Assembly: GCA_015665315.1 (NCBI GenBank)
Contig: JADFAK010000027.1
Location: forward strand, 1 to 60,256
DNA length: 60,256 nucleotides
Reading direction: 5' to 3'
Source of the DNA: Flavobacteriales bacterium
Lineage (GTDB): Bacteria; Bacteroidota; Bacteroidia; Flavobacteriales_D; Sanyastnellaceae
Both the position numbers and the translations under genes were made by a program. Under the pieces are notes generated by a model. The model saw nothing but the letters and a program-made list of their open reading frames with translations. It made no database searches and was not told the DNA's origin. Below, piece after piece: positions 1-10,281 of the stretch; within the stretch, counting starts at the first letter, position 1, and each line of letters opens with the position of its first letter.

Positions 1-2980
1 TTTGTCCGTTGGCCAAAGTCACTTCACCTGAGTGAGAAACCAGACAGTAAGGAGACCATGTTCCACCGAGGATACCTTCGTACTTCTCGTCAATATCCCA
101 GAAGTTACCGGCTTCCTCATCGTCGAAAATGATTTCTTCTTCAAGTTCTTCCGAAGCTTGATTTCCAGCACGAATCCAGTTGAGTTCGTTGAACCCTTCA
201 CCATCTTCGATACCTGAGAACCATGGTCGGCTTTCGTCTTCGAATTCAATTTCACCGCTCAAGAGATCGGTAAAGTGGTTGACTGGTTCACCGTCATCGT
301 TGATGTACTCATATTGATCCCAAGTGATCGATAATCCTAAGTCCAAGAGCATGAACTCATTGTGAACATAGAAGCTCTTCGAATTGGTTCTCACTTCACC
401 TGTTGTAAGATCGGTAAGTTGCCAATAAACAGAGTCATCTTCTAGATCAACTCTATCAGGAGCCAATCGAAGCTCGTAGTCGGCAGCTGGTAGACGAGTT
501 GGATCGATAACCTTTACATTAACTGGTCCACGTCCACGCTGGTAAGTTGCTGCATCAGTGAAGGTATTTTCAAGAATATACGCTTCAGTCTCTGGAGATA
601 GATCAACTATGTTGTCACCACATCCTCGACCTTCAATACGAGTGATAGTCACACCATCACCATAACTGGCGTTGATGGTTGTACCCCCTGCTTCAGGACT
701 TACGTCATGAGGAATTCCTGAATACACACGGATAGCTCCTGAAGAACCTTTACGTGAAGACTTGAATTGCTCAATCTGTCCTTGTTGATTGGTGTAGTCG
801 TAGTTTTTGTAATTGTTGTAACCATAAGCCAAGGCCATGAAGTAATACGTACGGTGATTAATCAACTTCGTGTCTCCTGTAGCAAAGGCATCGTTTACGA
901 TTTGGAATGAATGCTGAATTCCTTCATCTGCTCCATCAACCATCAGTGTTGGAATCGCTTGTTCAATTGTTTGGTCAAACACATAATTAATCGCCTGTCC
1001 AACACCATCTTGCTTATCACATTGGAAGATCAATCGAGCTTTGTCGATATCACCGAGCTCAGATGGAGAAACTTCGCCGTCTGATAACTGGTAAATAAGA
1101 TATCCTTGGAATTGATACGAACGTTCTGCTTCTGTCAATGCAACTCCATCAACAACTTCAGGAATAATCGGGTCAAATCCGAATAAGTCAACATCATACT
1201 TCGTCTCATCGAAGTTGTTACTTGTTGCTGTCTCATTTGTAAGCATAAGAACCAGCTCATTACTGAATTCTTGGATCGTTACGTCTGGCGCATCAGGACC
1301 CTCTACAATTTCGAAACAGTTGTCAAACAAAGCCTGAGCCTTATCATCCGCAACTTGCACAAGAGTAACTGATTCAAATGGATCACCACCTGTAGCTCGT
1401 GCGTATACAACTCCTACCGTAATGTTGTTGTAATCTCCCGGCTCCAATGTAAAAGGACCTGCAGATTGCATGAATCGTCTGTCACCTGATGGGTTTCCAG
1501 CAGAAACCTCAGTCCAGTCGTCAACGGCAATACCTTGAGTACCCCAGTTAAACGGATCCGTGTCGCCAGGGAACATGTAGTCGGCAGGAATATTCAAATC
1601 TGCTCCTGGAGGAGTCAAAGCGTTTCCACCATAGGCCATTCTCTGACCATTTCTCCAGTAACCTTGCATATAGCGATAGTAGTCCAAAGCCGTACTTGGC
1701 TCACCATTTATACCTGAACTGTTGTTATAGTATAAGAATTTACGCATTCCGAAACGCTCATTGTCAATGATATCATCACCGTATCCGATACCAATTCCTT
1801 TGTAAGGAATTCCATGCTCAGCAATTGCTTCAGCGAAGTTTGTTGTCAATGGGTTGTCTTTATCATCTTCATCTTGGTAAGGTCCCTCAAAGAAGTCAAC
1901 ACCTACAGCTGGAGGGTTTTCACCGTATCCGTCTGAAGAAGTAGAAGACTCATCAAAAGCATCACCATTGTAACAGTAACCCAAACCACGTTGTACATCG
2001 CAACCGACGTAATCGTCAATTGAAGTACCCACATCGGCATCAACCCAAGTTCCAAAATATGTATTTCCCAAGGTTTGAGTTCCTTGGTTAATCATGACAT
2101 AGTTATAGAAGGTCATGTTGTTGATCTCGTCGGCCGTTGCAAAAGAAAATGCTTGCGCTCGAATCTCCATACCGATAGGCTCTCCTTGTGATTCCGAGTG
2201 AACGTTACCTTTGTCATTGAAGATCCAATAGTAAGTCTCATCACCAAACAATGGAACTGGATCGGTTCTTCTTCTTTCTTCACATGGAAGCTCTTTCAAG
2301 AAATCATACCACGGATAATCGCCAGCACTGGCGTTGTAGAAACCATCACCATCATAATCCAAGAATGGAGCGAGGTAATAATCTTGTCCGAGTGCGGTCT
2401 GTCCGTGTGCTGGGTAATCGAAGAAATAGCTAGGAATCGCATAACCATCTGGGAATTCGCCTTCAAGGTTACATGTTGGATCATTCAAACAGTCATAGTA
2501 GCGTCGGTGCTCTTGAGCATCTTGCTTGTATGAAAGGAAGAATCGGTCGTATTGAGAACAAACTGATTCATCTACTTCCGCCGATCCATCTACTGTAAGT
2601 GGTCCAGGCCAAAAGTCGTTTCCTTCTGTTCTAAATCGAATCGCAGCTAATTTCAATTGCTGATCCGGAGATGTTCCTCCCAACCAGAGTGAACCTGCGT
2701 ACAATACAGAGACATTTCCCTCTGCAGGAACAATGTAACTCGCACGACTATTCGCACGATCTTGCCAAAGGCTACCCCCCGTTTCAATCAAGGCGCGCAC
2801 GTTGTTGTATTCCATTTGCCTAAGTCCGGTGGCTGGAGCACAAGCGGCAGCACGCGTTCCGTCGTCTTCTGTGTTTCCACCACCAACGATTCCAGAACCT
2901 ACATACTTGTAGGCCATCGCATCACTTGAAGAGATGAGAACAGCAACTAACAGAGCAATTAACTTTCCGACAGTTTTCAT
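1..2980 (-). CDS. Large secreted protein downstream of TonB-dependent receptor (3' end outside window)
   Basis: An open frame runs leftward from an ATG at 2980 without a stop to the window edge, giving over 990 residues. It opens with a signal peptide (MKTVGKLIALLVAVLISSS, cleavage near DAMA/YKY). The mature part begins with a glycine-rich stretch (YVGSGIVGGG) and a conserved-looking segment around residues 50-85 with SLWQDRANSRASYIVPAEG and YAGSLWLGG. It is rich in Asp, Gly and Tyr, with many DxDGD-like stretches (e.g. DYDGDGFYN) that could bind calcium. It starts 33 bases after the receptor gene, so the two are surely cotranscribed. The context suggests an outer-surface partner of the receptor, in the place SusD holds in sugar-uptake loci, but there is no SusD similarity and no lipobox. 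A C-terminal T9SS sorting domain is expected but lies outside the window. Function not recognised. Confidence 0.85.
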   Translation of the reverse strand, partial: MKTVGKLIALLVAVLISSSDAMAYKYVGSGIVGGGNTEDDGTRAAACAPATGLRQMEYNNVRALIETGGSLWQDRANSRASYIVPAEGNVSVLYAGSLWLGGTSPDQQLKLAAIRFRTEGNDFWPGPLTVDGSAEVDESVCSQYDRFFLSYKQDAQEHRRYYDCLNDPTCNLEGEFPDGYAIPSYFFDYPAHGQTALGQDYYLAPFLDYDGDGFYNASAGDYPWYDFLKELPCEERRRTDPVPLFGDETYYWIFNDKGNVHSESQGEPIGMEIRAQAFSFATADEINNMTFYNYVMINQGTQTLGNTYFGTWVDADVGTSIDDYVGCDVQRGLGYCYNGDAFDESSTSSDGYGENPPAVGVDFFEGPYQDEDDKDNPLTTNFAEAIAEHGIPYKGIGIGYGDDIIDNERFGMRKFLYYNNSSGINGEPSTALDYYRYMQGYWRNGQRMAYGGNALTPPGADLNIPADYMFPGDTDPFNWGTQGIAVDDWTEVSAGNPSGDRRFMQSAGPFTLEPGDYNNITVGVVYARATGGDPFESVTLVQVADDKAQALFDNCFEIVEGPDAPDVTIQEFSNELVLMLTNETATSNNFDETKYDVDLFGFDPIIPEVVDGVALTEAERSYQFQGYLIYQLSDGEVSPSELGDIDKARLIFQCDKQDGVGQAINYVFDQTIEQAIPTLMVDGADEGIQHSFQIVNDAFATGDTKLINHRTYYFMALAYGYNNYKNYDYTNQQGQIEQFKSSRKGSSGAIRVYSGIPHDVSPEAGGTTINASYGDGVTITRIEGRGCGDNIVDLSPETEAYILENTFTDAATYQRGRGPVNVKVIDPTRLPAADYELRLAPDRVDLEDDSVYWQLTDLTTGEVRTNSKSFYVHNEFMLLDLGLSITWDQYEYINDDGEPVNHFTDLLSGEIEFEDESRPWFSGIEDGEGFNELNWIRAGNQASEELEEEIIFDDEEAGNFWDIDEKYEGILGGTWSPYCLVSHSGEVTLANGQ

Positions 2981-3013
2981 AAGCTATTGTTTGTCTTTCT
3001 TATTCGAGTTCAA

Positions 3014-6000
3014 TTAAAAATCCAGACGAATTCCTAGACGAATAGTACGTGGTGGGTTCAAATTGAACGGATTGTCCACATACATTGAATAGTAGTTTCT
3101 AAATGAGTCTGGAGAATTCTGTGTTTCGATGTTGGCCTGGTACTGAGCTGCTGCTAAGTAACCATCATCATCAGAAACACCAGTGTATCGGTAAACCGAG
3201 TTAATATTCTTTGAATTCAAGAGATTTGAAATCCAGAGGTAAACATTCAAATTTGTTGTTCTTGCTGTCTCTCCCTCTCCAAATTTCAATGTGAAGTTAC
3301 GGTCGATGTTCATGTCCATGTTAAATGTCCATGGAAGTCTCGATCCGTTCAAGTCACCATCAGTACTAGGCGAAATCTCTCCAGTAATTGGATACGCATT
3401 TCTTGCCGCAGTATATGGAGTTCCTGATCCTAAGTTAGCAATGAAGTTCACACCAGTGTTCTTCAAAATCTGCTTGTCAAACAAGATTGGTCCATTGTAA
3501 TCACTTCCCTCACCGTAACGATAGTCCATTGTGATGTTGAAACGATGACGTTGGTCGTAGTTGAATGGCGCAATAGAACGTAGGTTGGGCAGACCAGCAT
3601 TGATCAAAGCCAATGCAGTTGTCGTAGTAGATCCTGTTCCCTCTGCGAATTGCAAAGTATAGGCAGCTTTAATCCAAATGTTTCCTGTTCTACGTAAGTC
3701 ATAAGTCAAACTTAGACCTTTAACTGTACCAAAGTCGAGGTTGCCAAATGCGCTGTACGGACGAGGATATGCTCCTGTAAAGTTTCTAACCTGGATCATG
3801 TCACGAAGCTCACGGTAGAATAGTGAGATCTTCAATGATGATGACTTTGAAAGTACTTGCTGGAATCCAAGCTCGTAATCAATAGTCTTTGTTGGCTTCA
3901 GATTTGGATTTGAAATCAATGAACTTGATCGGCTTTCCAAGTACAGGTAATCAACTGGATTGAATCGGTTGTTCGACTGTGGTCGCTGAGTCAATACATC
4001 ATAGTGAGCAAAGAATACAGCCTCTTCCGAAATCGGGAACGAGAAGTTAATTCTAGGCATCACGTTAACCTGTGGATCATAATCTTTAAAGGCGTCTGAT
4101 GTCAACGGCGCATCCGGTCCTCCAACTAGAAGTGGAGTAGGGAATCCATTGTTAGAAGCAATTAGAGCTGGATTCTCAATCTCGGCTCCAGTAGCATTGT
4201 ACCAAGTCTCACCATTTCGATATCCAGTGATGTTCGCTGGATTCGATGGGTCATCCACATATACAACGTAGTCGTCTCCGATGTTCGATGGGTGTGGAAT
4301 ATCATTTCCACCAATCTCACTAACCTCCCCAGCCGATAAAGCTTGTCCTACTACGTAAGGGTCTTTAAGGACCTTTTGATTGGCATCAAAACGGTCAACA
4401 CGTACACCTACGTTGAAGATGATATCATCGAATGAGAATTTATCCATGATGAAACCAGACATGTAGATAGGCTCAAATGCTCCCACTGGTCGAGTGTAAT
4501 TTCCTCTTTCATTGGTCTCATTAAAGAAATCCTCCAGAGTAGGTCGGCCATTCACTTTGTTTCCGTGGTGATCGAAACCATAATAGCTCACAAGGTTGTT
4601 ACCTTGGTTCAATAAGTCATCGGCACCAAACATGTCCAAGCTGAATGCTTCCGGATCAAGTGCGTCAGTATTGATGAAGTCAGAACCATTTGGATCTAGT
4701 CCCAATGACTCTCTAAGGTTGTAGTCGAATTCAAATTGATTACCACCTACCAAACGATCGTATGTTAGGTAAGGAATAGTTCCTTCAGGGTAGGTGAGTT
4801 CTCCCGATGAAAGATCAAGCTCCTTAATATGTGAATTGGCATAAAGTCGAGCCAATGTCCACAATCCAGTCGGTGCAAGAGAGAATCCTCTGTCTTTTCG
4901 TTGCTCGTACTCAAATCCCAACTGAACAGCGTGGTCCCCAATGTCGGCAGAACCCGAAGCACTTACTCTGAACTGACTGTTGTCAAAAACAGCGTAAGCA
5001 TTTCCTTGGTTTCCTTGGTAGTTCCATAGGTTGTAGGTTCCAGCAATGGTTTGACCGTTCAACAGACCGTTTCCAGTTTGTACGTTAGATAACGAGTTGT
5101 AATAATCGTCATTCTCTCCTTGTAGATCGAAAGGCGTCAATGGGAACAGACCGAAGTACTGGTTGTTGATCGCAGCCAATTCAGGATTGAATTCCGATGG
5201 GGTAAATGTTACCAAGGTATCCTCAAATCCATCATGCTCGTATAGGTTGCCAGCATCATTCAAGGTGTATGAATTCTGACGGTGAATGTCAAATTTACCT
5301 ACGTGACCATACTTAAAGAAGTCATCCTTGTGCGTGTCGTCCTGTGTTCGCGCAGTGTTTTTAGAATAATCCACCAATACGCTATAGAATACATTTTTCA
5401 GTGTTGAAGCCTGACTTGTCTCCTCGTCTTCTTCAGAGCTGAATCGTTGTGAGAACTTTCCATATACTCTCCAGTCAAAACTGGTGTTCTCCAAGTTGTT
5501 CTCCCAGTTCATCAACATGTTGCCATAACTAAAGCCATTGGCCTTGTTGTATGCTCCTGTTGCACCAAAAGTTAAACTCATGTTTTTCGTAGTGTTCACG
5601 TCAATCTTGGCTACAAGATTCGCGCTCTTTGCTCCTACGTTCAGGCGAGTTGGAACTTTTTCAAAATCGTTCTCGTTCAGGAAGTCGGCATTAAACAATG
5701 CTCCGTTTATCTCTCCGTTGTCTGAAATGTTCTGACGAAGTGGATCGTCCAACAAGGCCTGGCGAGAGTCTTCCTTCATTCTGTAAACACCGCCGTGCGT
5801 TGGACGCGGATCAACAATGTCTGTATAGTTTCCTGAAACAAAGAAACCAAGCAAAGGTCGCTCCTTCTCTCCATTTTCATCTTTCTTGAAAACCAAAGGT
5901 CCTGAAAGCGATCCCTCTATAAGGTTGTAGCCGTAACGGTCCAAGCCTCGTGCAGTTTCTCCCGTTCTGAATCCAGATGTGATCAACTCGATTCCTCCAG

Positions 6001-6694
6001 AATACTTAGAAGAAGAACTTCTGAGTGAGATATTGATGACACCACCTGTCGCATCTCCAATGTTCGCTGGGATACCTCCGGTAATTACCGAAATCTCTTC
6101 AACGGCCGACTTAGGTAACGCAGATGATCCACGAACCTTGATACCGTCTATATAGACCCAAGTACTATTACTACGTGCTCCACGAATAGAGATACCACCA
6201 TCATTTCCAGCATCCGACACACCAGCTACTGTTGTGGCAATCGAAGTCGCCGAACGACCAGGCATCTTATTAATGTCTTCACGAGAGACTGTTCCTCCTG
6301 AGGCACCACCGTCTTTATCAATCAATGGCGTGCTATAAGCAACGACCGTAACCTCATCCAGCTGGATACCAGCTTCGAGGCCTTGATCTAGAAACGTGAT
6401 TTTGTTTGAATTCACCTTTACACCCGAAATTTGCTTTGAAGCATATCCCACATACGAAAAGAGAACATCGTACGTTCCTGGGTCAATAGGTTTAACAGTG
6501 TACTTACCATCGAAGTCGGTAGTACCACCAGTGACCTGGTTTCCATTGAGGAAGACAACAACATTTACAAATGGCAGTAATTCTCCGGTGTTACTATCGG
6601 TTACAGTTCCCTTTAAGGTTCCTGAACCTACCTGAGCAAAGACTGGGGCAGAAAGTACGGCAAGAATAAGCGCACAGTAGAACTTTCTAAACAT
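3014..6694 (-). CDS. TonB-dependent outer-membrane receptor with carboxypeptidase-like N-terminal domain
   Basis: The protein has 1,226 residues. It has a signal peptide ending VFAQ (about residue 21), a carboxypeptidase D regulatory-like beta-sandwich (about 25-110, with FDGKYTVKPIDPGTYDV and VGYASKQ), a TonB plug (about 130-230, with ISIRGARSNSTWVYIDG and SAVEEISVITGGIPANIGDATGG) and a large 22-strand-type barrel whose last strand ends RLGIRLDF with the C-terminal Phe needed for outer-membrane insertion. The barrel holds the usual C-terminal receptor signature regions (LKPTKTIDYELGFQ). It should import or bind a bulky ligand at the outer membrane with TonB-ExbBD energy. No SusD follows; the neighbour is the large secreted protein 33 bases downstream. 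The substrate cannot be told from sequence. A weak promoter lies about 45 bases upstream. Confidence 0.95.
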   Translation of the reverse strand: MFRKFYCALILAVLSAPVFAQVGSGTLKGTVTDSNTGELLPFVNVVVFLNGNQVTGGTTDFDGKYTVKPIDPGTYDVLFSYVGYASKQISGVKVNSNKITFLDQGLEAGIQLDEVTVVAYSTPLIDKDGGASGGTVSREDINKMPGRSATSIATTVAGVSDAGNDGGISIRGARSNSTWVYIDGIKVRGSSALPKSAVEEISVITGGIPANIGDATGGVINISLRSSSSKYSGGIELITSGFRTGETARGLDRYGYNLIEGSLSGPLVFKKDENGEKERPLLGFFVSGNYTDIVDPRPTHGGVYRMKEDSRQALLDDPLRQNISDNGEINGALFNADFLNENDFEKVPTRLNVGAKSANLVAKIDVNTTKNMSLTFGATGAYNKANGFSYGNMLMNWENNLENTSFDWRVYGKFSQRFSSEEDEETSQASTLKNVFYSVLVDYSKNTARTQDDTHKDDFFKYGHVGKFDIHRQNSYTLNDAGNLYEHDGFEDTLVTFTPSEFNPELAAINNQYFGLFPLTPFDLQGENDDYYNSLSNVQTGNGLLNGQTIAGTYNLWNYQGNQGNAYAVFDNSQFRVSASGSADIGDHAVQLGFEYEQRKDRGFSLAPTGLWTLARLYANSHIKELDLSSGELTYPEGTIPYLTYDRLVGGNQFEFDYNLRESLGLDPNGSDFINTDALDPEAFSLDMFGADDLLNQGNNLVSYYGFDHHGNKVNGRPTLEDFFNETNERGNYTRPVGAFEPIYMSGFIMDKFSFDDIIFNVGVRVDRFDANQKVLKDPYVVGQALSAGEVSEIGGNDIPHPSNIGDDYVVYVDDPSNPANITGYRNGETWYNATGAEIENPALIASNNGFPTPLLVGGPDAPLTSDAFKDYDPQVNVMPRINFSFPISEEAVFFAHYDVLTQRPQSNNRFNPVDYLYLESRSSSLISNPNLKPTKTIDYELGFQQVLSKSSSLKISLFYRELRDMIQVRNFTGAYPRPYSAFGNLDFGTVKGLSLTYDLRRTGNIWIKAAYTLQFAEGTGSTTTTALALINAGLPNLRSIAPFNYDQRHRFNITMDYRYGEGSDYNGPILFDKQILKNTGVNFIANLGSGTPYTAARNAYPITGEISPSTDGDLNGSRLPWTFNMDMNIDRNFTLKFGEGETARTTNLNVYLWISNLLNSKNINSVYRYTGVSDDDGYLAAAQYQANIETQNSPDSFRNYYSMYVDNPFNLNPPRTIRLGIRLDF

Positions 6695-6740
6695 ACAGTT
6701 CGGTTTACGTTTTCAATAACTATTTCAAAACAAGCGGGCG

Positions 6741-6748
6741 TAAATATA
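6741..6748 (-). promoter_or_regulatory. Weak -7 box for the TonB receptor gene
   Basis: On the minus strand this reads TATATTTA, one mismatch from TAnnTTTG, about 46 bases before the receptor ATG. No TTG is found 19-21 bases further upstream, so the call is tentative. The rest of the gene-free stretch 6695-6976 holds only a 5-bp inverted repeat at 6944-6959 (AATTC/GAATT), too weak to call a terminator, and nothing else that I recognise. Confidence 0.3.
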
Positions 6749-6976
6749 GAAATTAATTCCACGATTGCCCTATGGTTCCCCAACCATTGTGTGTTTCAAT
6801 GAGTTGGAGTTTTGGCTAAAGGTTTATTCCTAATTTCTCAATCCTCAAAACTACGCTATAAGAGCGCTTTTCGAAAATTCTCGAAGGAAATTCCCGTGCA
6901 ATATTATACACGTCTAGGTTTTAAAAAGAGTAATTGAAGGCAAAATTCAGAATCGAATTCACCTGAAATTTGAATG

Positions 6977-7273
6977 CTAACGAAAATGTTTCTTTCTAAA
7001 GACTCGCTGAAAAAAGGTGCCACTCTTCCCCGTCTCTAAGCGTTTTGTCTTTTTCGCATTTTGCTTAAACCGCTTTTTTGTGCTTTTACCTTGGACTGTT
7101 CGATGGCGCTTTGTGCCGTTTTTATAGTTGTTGGCAATTTCTGCGCGATTGTCCCCTTTTTGTTCAATTTGATCCCTCCTCTGCTTCCGCGCACTTTTTT
7201 GCCCTTTTTGTGCATGTGCCGCGAAGGGAAGTGTAAAAACAACCAGTAACAGTATTTGTAAAAAACGCTTCAT
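6977..7273 (-). CDS. Small, strongly basic exported protein
   Basis: The protein has 98 residues and an evident signal peptide (MKRFLQILLLVVFTLPFAAHA, cleavage before QKG). The mature part of about 77 residues is roughly one third Lys plus Arg, with few acidic residues and no Cys, so its isoelectric point must be very high. It follows the YD-like gene by 42 bases on the same strand and is probably the last gene of that unit. A coding call is supported by the signal peptide and a typical ATG start. Such a polycation could sit on lipopolysaccharide or nucleic acid at the cell surface, but that is a guess; no family is recognised. Confidence 0.75.
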   Translation of the reverse strand: MKRFLQILLLVVFTLPFAAHAQKGQKSARKQRRDQIEQKGDNRAEIANNYKNGTKRHRTVQGKSTKKRFKQNAKKTKRLETGKSGTFFQRVFRKKHFR

Positions 7274-7315
7274 GAATGTCCTATATGTGTTTTTTCAACG
7301 CCATTCGGCAAATGT

Positions 7316-8176
7316 TTATTCGCAGTAGCTATAAAAAAGTTTCGAAATCACAATCTCATCCGATTTCTCCAGCCGTGTTAATATAGCCTCTGGTAAACCG
7401 TTGGCACTCAACAGTAATTCCTGTGAATGTACGAGGATTTCTCCTTCATAACGACGCAGCTTCTCAAGATTTCCCCAAGTGTCATATGAAAAAGTCTCTT
7501 TTGTGATCTTCCCGTTTTCATGCGTCATCCGTTCAGATATCCGCGCGTATTTGTCGTAGGCGTATCGGATTTGTTTTTTCTCAGCCGATATGATGAATTC
7601 AGATTCCATACCCACCAAAAATCCTTGACTATCCCATGTCCAAGTTTCCTTGAAATAAGGTAGCCCAATGTCGTTTCGAGATAGAACTATTTTGGTTGTG
7701 TCGTTTGGCCAACTCGTGTTTTTGGTTTCTGAGCGGACTTGCGTTTTTCGTAACTGTCCGTTTATGTCGGCCTTGAATCTTGTTGCCGTAGTCGCTGAGT
7801 CTGAATAGATTAAGGTGTCTGTGATAACCGAACGTGCATTGGTTTGAGTAGTACTCATCAATTTTTCATCCATATATCGATACCGAATATTAGTTGTGTC
7901 CGATCTGCCGAATAGCGAACTTATTTTCACATGTTCTCGCTTCTTTCCTGTGCTTTGATCGAATTGAAAAATTGAAACGTCACCCGTTTTGGAAATGCCC
8001 ATTCCATCAGGCTTAATCGAGTGTTCAACACGGATTTCGCAAATGCTATTCTTTTTGATGAAGGTGTTGTTGAAACGCCAATGATCCTCCAATGCATTGC
8101 CAACTGAGTTGTCCAAAAGCTGGGCAAAACAGGAGTTAACTAACATGAAAAATATGATTCCTATGGAATACCTCAC
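7316..8176 (-). CDS. Secreted protein with YD-like repeats
   Basis: The protein has 286 residues with a signal peptide ending NSCFAQ (cleavage about residue 19; a lipobox reading is possible but poor because position -2 is Asn). The start is GTG, sharing a GTGA overlap with the stop of the upstream DUF255 gene, so translation is likely coupled. The C-terminal half has two YD/RHS-like units ([15 protein letters not shown] and [18 protein letters not shown]), the short beta-hairpin repeat often seen in exported Bacteroidota proteins of unknown role. It is far too short to be an RHS toxin. It is probably periplasmic or surface exposed. Function unknown. Confidence 0.8.
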   Translation of the reverse strand: MRYSIGIIFFMLVNSCFAQLLDNSVGNALEDHWRFNNTFIKKNSICEIRVEHSIKPDGMGISKTGDVSIFQFDQSTGKKREHVKISSLFGRSDTTNIRYRYMDEKLMSTTQTNARSVITDTLIYSDSATTATRFKADINGQLRKTQVRSETKNTSWPNDTTKIVLSRNDIGLPYFKETWTWDSQGFLVGMESEFIISAEKKQIRYAYDKYARISERMTHENGKITKETFSYDTWGNLEKLRRYEGEILVHSQELLLSANGLPEAILTRLEKSDEIVISKLFYSYCE

Positions 8177-10269
8177 TTATGCATTTGTTTGAGTGCCGAC
8201 TCAAGGTCTGAAACGGGAAGCTGGCACGTTTTATTCTCACAAACGAATATGGTCGGGATACCTAAAAATTTTCCCTCGAGTAGGGGAAGAGAAGATTTTG
8301 ACTCACCACCCATCAACAGCATATTAGGCAGATAGCGCTCTCGTAGTTGGTTTGCTAATTGGCTCGCACCTTCATCAGTAACGGCAACTTCGTACATCGT
8401 TTGGGTATGCCACATGTGCAGGATAGCCCAATTGCTAACGTTCTGTCCATAGTTGAATTCAGGTAGCATATTGCTTAGCATCTGTTTTGAAATCTCTTTG
8501 TAAGCCTTGTTGTCAAAGAGAACTCCCAAGGCAAACAGTCCTTTTGCCATGCTACTGTTCGACGCGGGAACGACGTTGTCCATGAGCTCTTGCTTTTTGG
8601 CTATCAAGGGCGGATCCATGTCAGAGGTAAACCAAAACATAGATGTTTGCTCATCGTAAAAATGGTCAAGTGTGTAATTCGCGAGTTGCTTCGCTTCGTT
8701 CAGCCAACGTTCATTGAATGTGGATTCATACAATGCAATGAATGCTTCAATCGTAAAACTGTAATCCTCGAGATAGCCGTTGATCGTACTCCTGCCTTCT
8801 TTGTAACTATGATTCAGCGAGCCCTCAGCAGTGAGTTGTTTGTCCAAAATGAAATTGGCACACTTTTCAGCACGTTTCAAATACTCTTCCTCTCCAAAGG
8901 CCATGTACGCATCGCACAACCCTTTTACCATCAGCGCGTTCCAACTCGTTAATGTCTTGTCATCCAAGCCTGGTCTTACGCGTGAAGCTCGAAGTCCCAT
9001 TAATATTTTCGCAATTTCCGCTTTGTTGTGATCGATCTCTGCTTGGGTCATCTTCAGATCGTTGACCACTTCCTCGTCCAACTTATCGCGCAGTAGAATA
9101 TAATTGCCCTCCCATAATCCCTTGCGGTTTATGTTGTAATAGCTTTCAGCAAATGAATAGTAGTCGCCCAAGGCCGATTTTAACTCTTCCTGCGACCAGA
9201 CGTAAAATTTACCTTCTTCACCCTCACTATCTGCATCCAAAGCACTGAAAAATTGGCCCTCATCACCACTCAATTCCCGATCTACAAATTCCAGTGTCTC
9301 CTCCACAACTTGTCTATAAAGGTCTTTTTCAGTCAGCTGATATGCCTGCGAATACAGACTCACCAATTGAGCATTGTCGTACAGCATTTTCTCGAAATGA
9401 GGAACTTTCCAATTGGCATCTGTGCTGTATCTGGCGAAGCCACCCCCTACCTGGTCGTAGATTCCACCGAATGCCATTTGCGTAAGCGTATTCTCAATAA
9501 AATCTAGGACTTCCTTTTCCTCAAAGTGCCAGGCATATTGTAAAAGAAACTCGTAATTATTGGGCAACGGGAATTTAGGTGCACGATTCGGACCACCTTT
9601 TTGACGATCCCAGCTAGCCGACCATTCTTTGACCAGTGCATGAATGTCGTCTTCGTCGAATGCCGCATCCGATTCGTTTTTGTTGATCAACTCACTTTGC
9701 TTGACCCCCTCCGTTAGATTGGAAGCATATTCCTCCATTTTATCGGGGTCGTTTTGCTTCAGGTCTAAAAGCGATTGCATTGTCTCCATCCAGTTTTGTT
9801 TGGGGAAATAAGTCCCTCCATAAATCGGACGGCCATCGGCAAGCGTAAAACAGTTCAGGGGCCACCCACCACGTTGAGTCATGAGTTGCACGGCGTTCAT
9901 GTACACCTGATCAACGTCTGGCCTCTCTTCACGATCTACCTTGATACACACAAAGTGCTCATTCATAAAAGCCGCCGCCGTCGAATCCTCAAAGGTTTCA
10001 TGCTCCATCACGTGGCACCAATGGCAAGCGCTGTATCCAATGCTGACCAGTACCAACTTCTGTTCTTCCTGTGCTTTTTTAAACGCGGCCTCTCCCCATG
10101 GCATCCAATCAACAGGGTTGTGAGCGTGTTGTAGTAAGTACGGACTCGTCTCGTTAATCAGTGCATTGGTGTGATTGTGCATGGAGTCTGAATTAGCGGA
10201 GTTTTGAGACACGTTGCAATTAGCTCCCAGAAAAATGAAAGCTATGCAGACGAAAAAGCAATTTTTCAT
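8173..10269 (-). CDS. Thioredoxin-fold DUF255 / YyaL (SSP411) family lipoprotein
   Basis: The protein has 698 residues from the ATG at 10269. The N-terminus [18 protein letters not shown] is a signal sequence with a cysteine that could be lipidated, though the lipobox is irregular. Then follows the hallmark N-terminal region of the family ([17 protein letters not shown]), a thioredoxin-like domain with active-site motif CHWC (residues 82-85) and [12 protein letters not shown]-type sequence, and a long alpha/alpha-barrel part resembling N-acylglucosamine epimerases ([29 protein letters not shown]). Members are full length near 670-700 residues; their reaction is not established. A further in-frame ATG at 10290 exists, but a perfect -7 box lies between the two ATGs, so the downstream ATG is preferred; it also gives the better signal sequence. 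Confidence 0.9.
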   Translation of the reverse strand: MKNCFFVCIAFIFLGANCNVSQNSANSDSMHNHTNALINETSPYLLQHAHNPVDWMPWGEAAFKKAQEEQKLVLVSIGYSACHWCHVMEHETFEDSTAAAFMNEHFVCIKVDREERPDVDQVYMNAVQLMTQRGGWPLNCFTLADGRPIYGGTYFPKQNWMETMQSLLDLKQNDPDKMEEYASNLTEGVKQSELINKNESDAAFDEDDIHALVKEWSASWDRQKGGPNRAPKFPLPNNYEFLLQYAWHFEEKEVLDFIENTLTQMAFGGIYDQVGGGFARYSTDANWKVPHFEKMLYDNAQLVSLYSQAYQLTEKDLYRQVVEETLEFVDRELSGDEGQFFSALDADSEGEEGKFYVWSQEELKSALGDYYSFAESYYNINRKGLWEGNYILLRDKLDEEVVNDLKMTQAEIDHNKAEIAKILMGLRASRVRPGLDDKTLTSWNALMVKGLCDAYMAFGEEEYLKRAEKCANFILDKQLTAEGSLNHSYKEGRSTINGYLEDYSFTIEAFIALYESTFNERWLNEAKQLANYTLDHFYDEQTSMFWFTSDMDPPLIAKKQELMDNVVPASNSSMAKGLFALGVLFDNKAYKEISKQMLSNMLPEFNYGQNVSNWAILHMWHTQTMYEVAVTDEGASQLANQLRERYLPNMLLMGGESKSSLPLLEGKFLGIPTIFVCENKTCQLPVSDLESALKQMHK

Positions 10270-10273
10270 GGAG

Positions 10274-10281
10274 CAAATATA
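10274..10281 (-). promoter_or_regulatory. -7 promoter box of the DUF255 gene
   Basis: The minus strand reads TATATTTG, an exact match to TAnnTTTG, only four bases before the ATG at 10269. A TTG upstream exists but at 14 bases, shorter than usual. If used, transcription begins at or within a base or two of the start codon, giving an essentially leaderless message. Confidence 0.5.

Noticed and set aside
2198-2533. Plus-strand frames of 60-111 codons inside the first gene, and many similar short frames elsewhere
   Set aside because: They lie opposite clear long genes, lack start context and family features, and are mirror images of real codons.
1-6694. SusC/SusD-type polysaccharide utilisation locus
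   Set aside because: The partner lacks a lipobox and SusD features, and no glycoside hydrolase or sugar regulator is next to it.
7316-8176. RHS/YD-repeat toxin
   Set aside because: Only two weak YD-like units, 286 residues, no toxin tip, no immunity gene or secretion partner.
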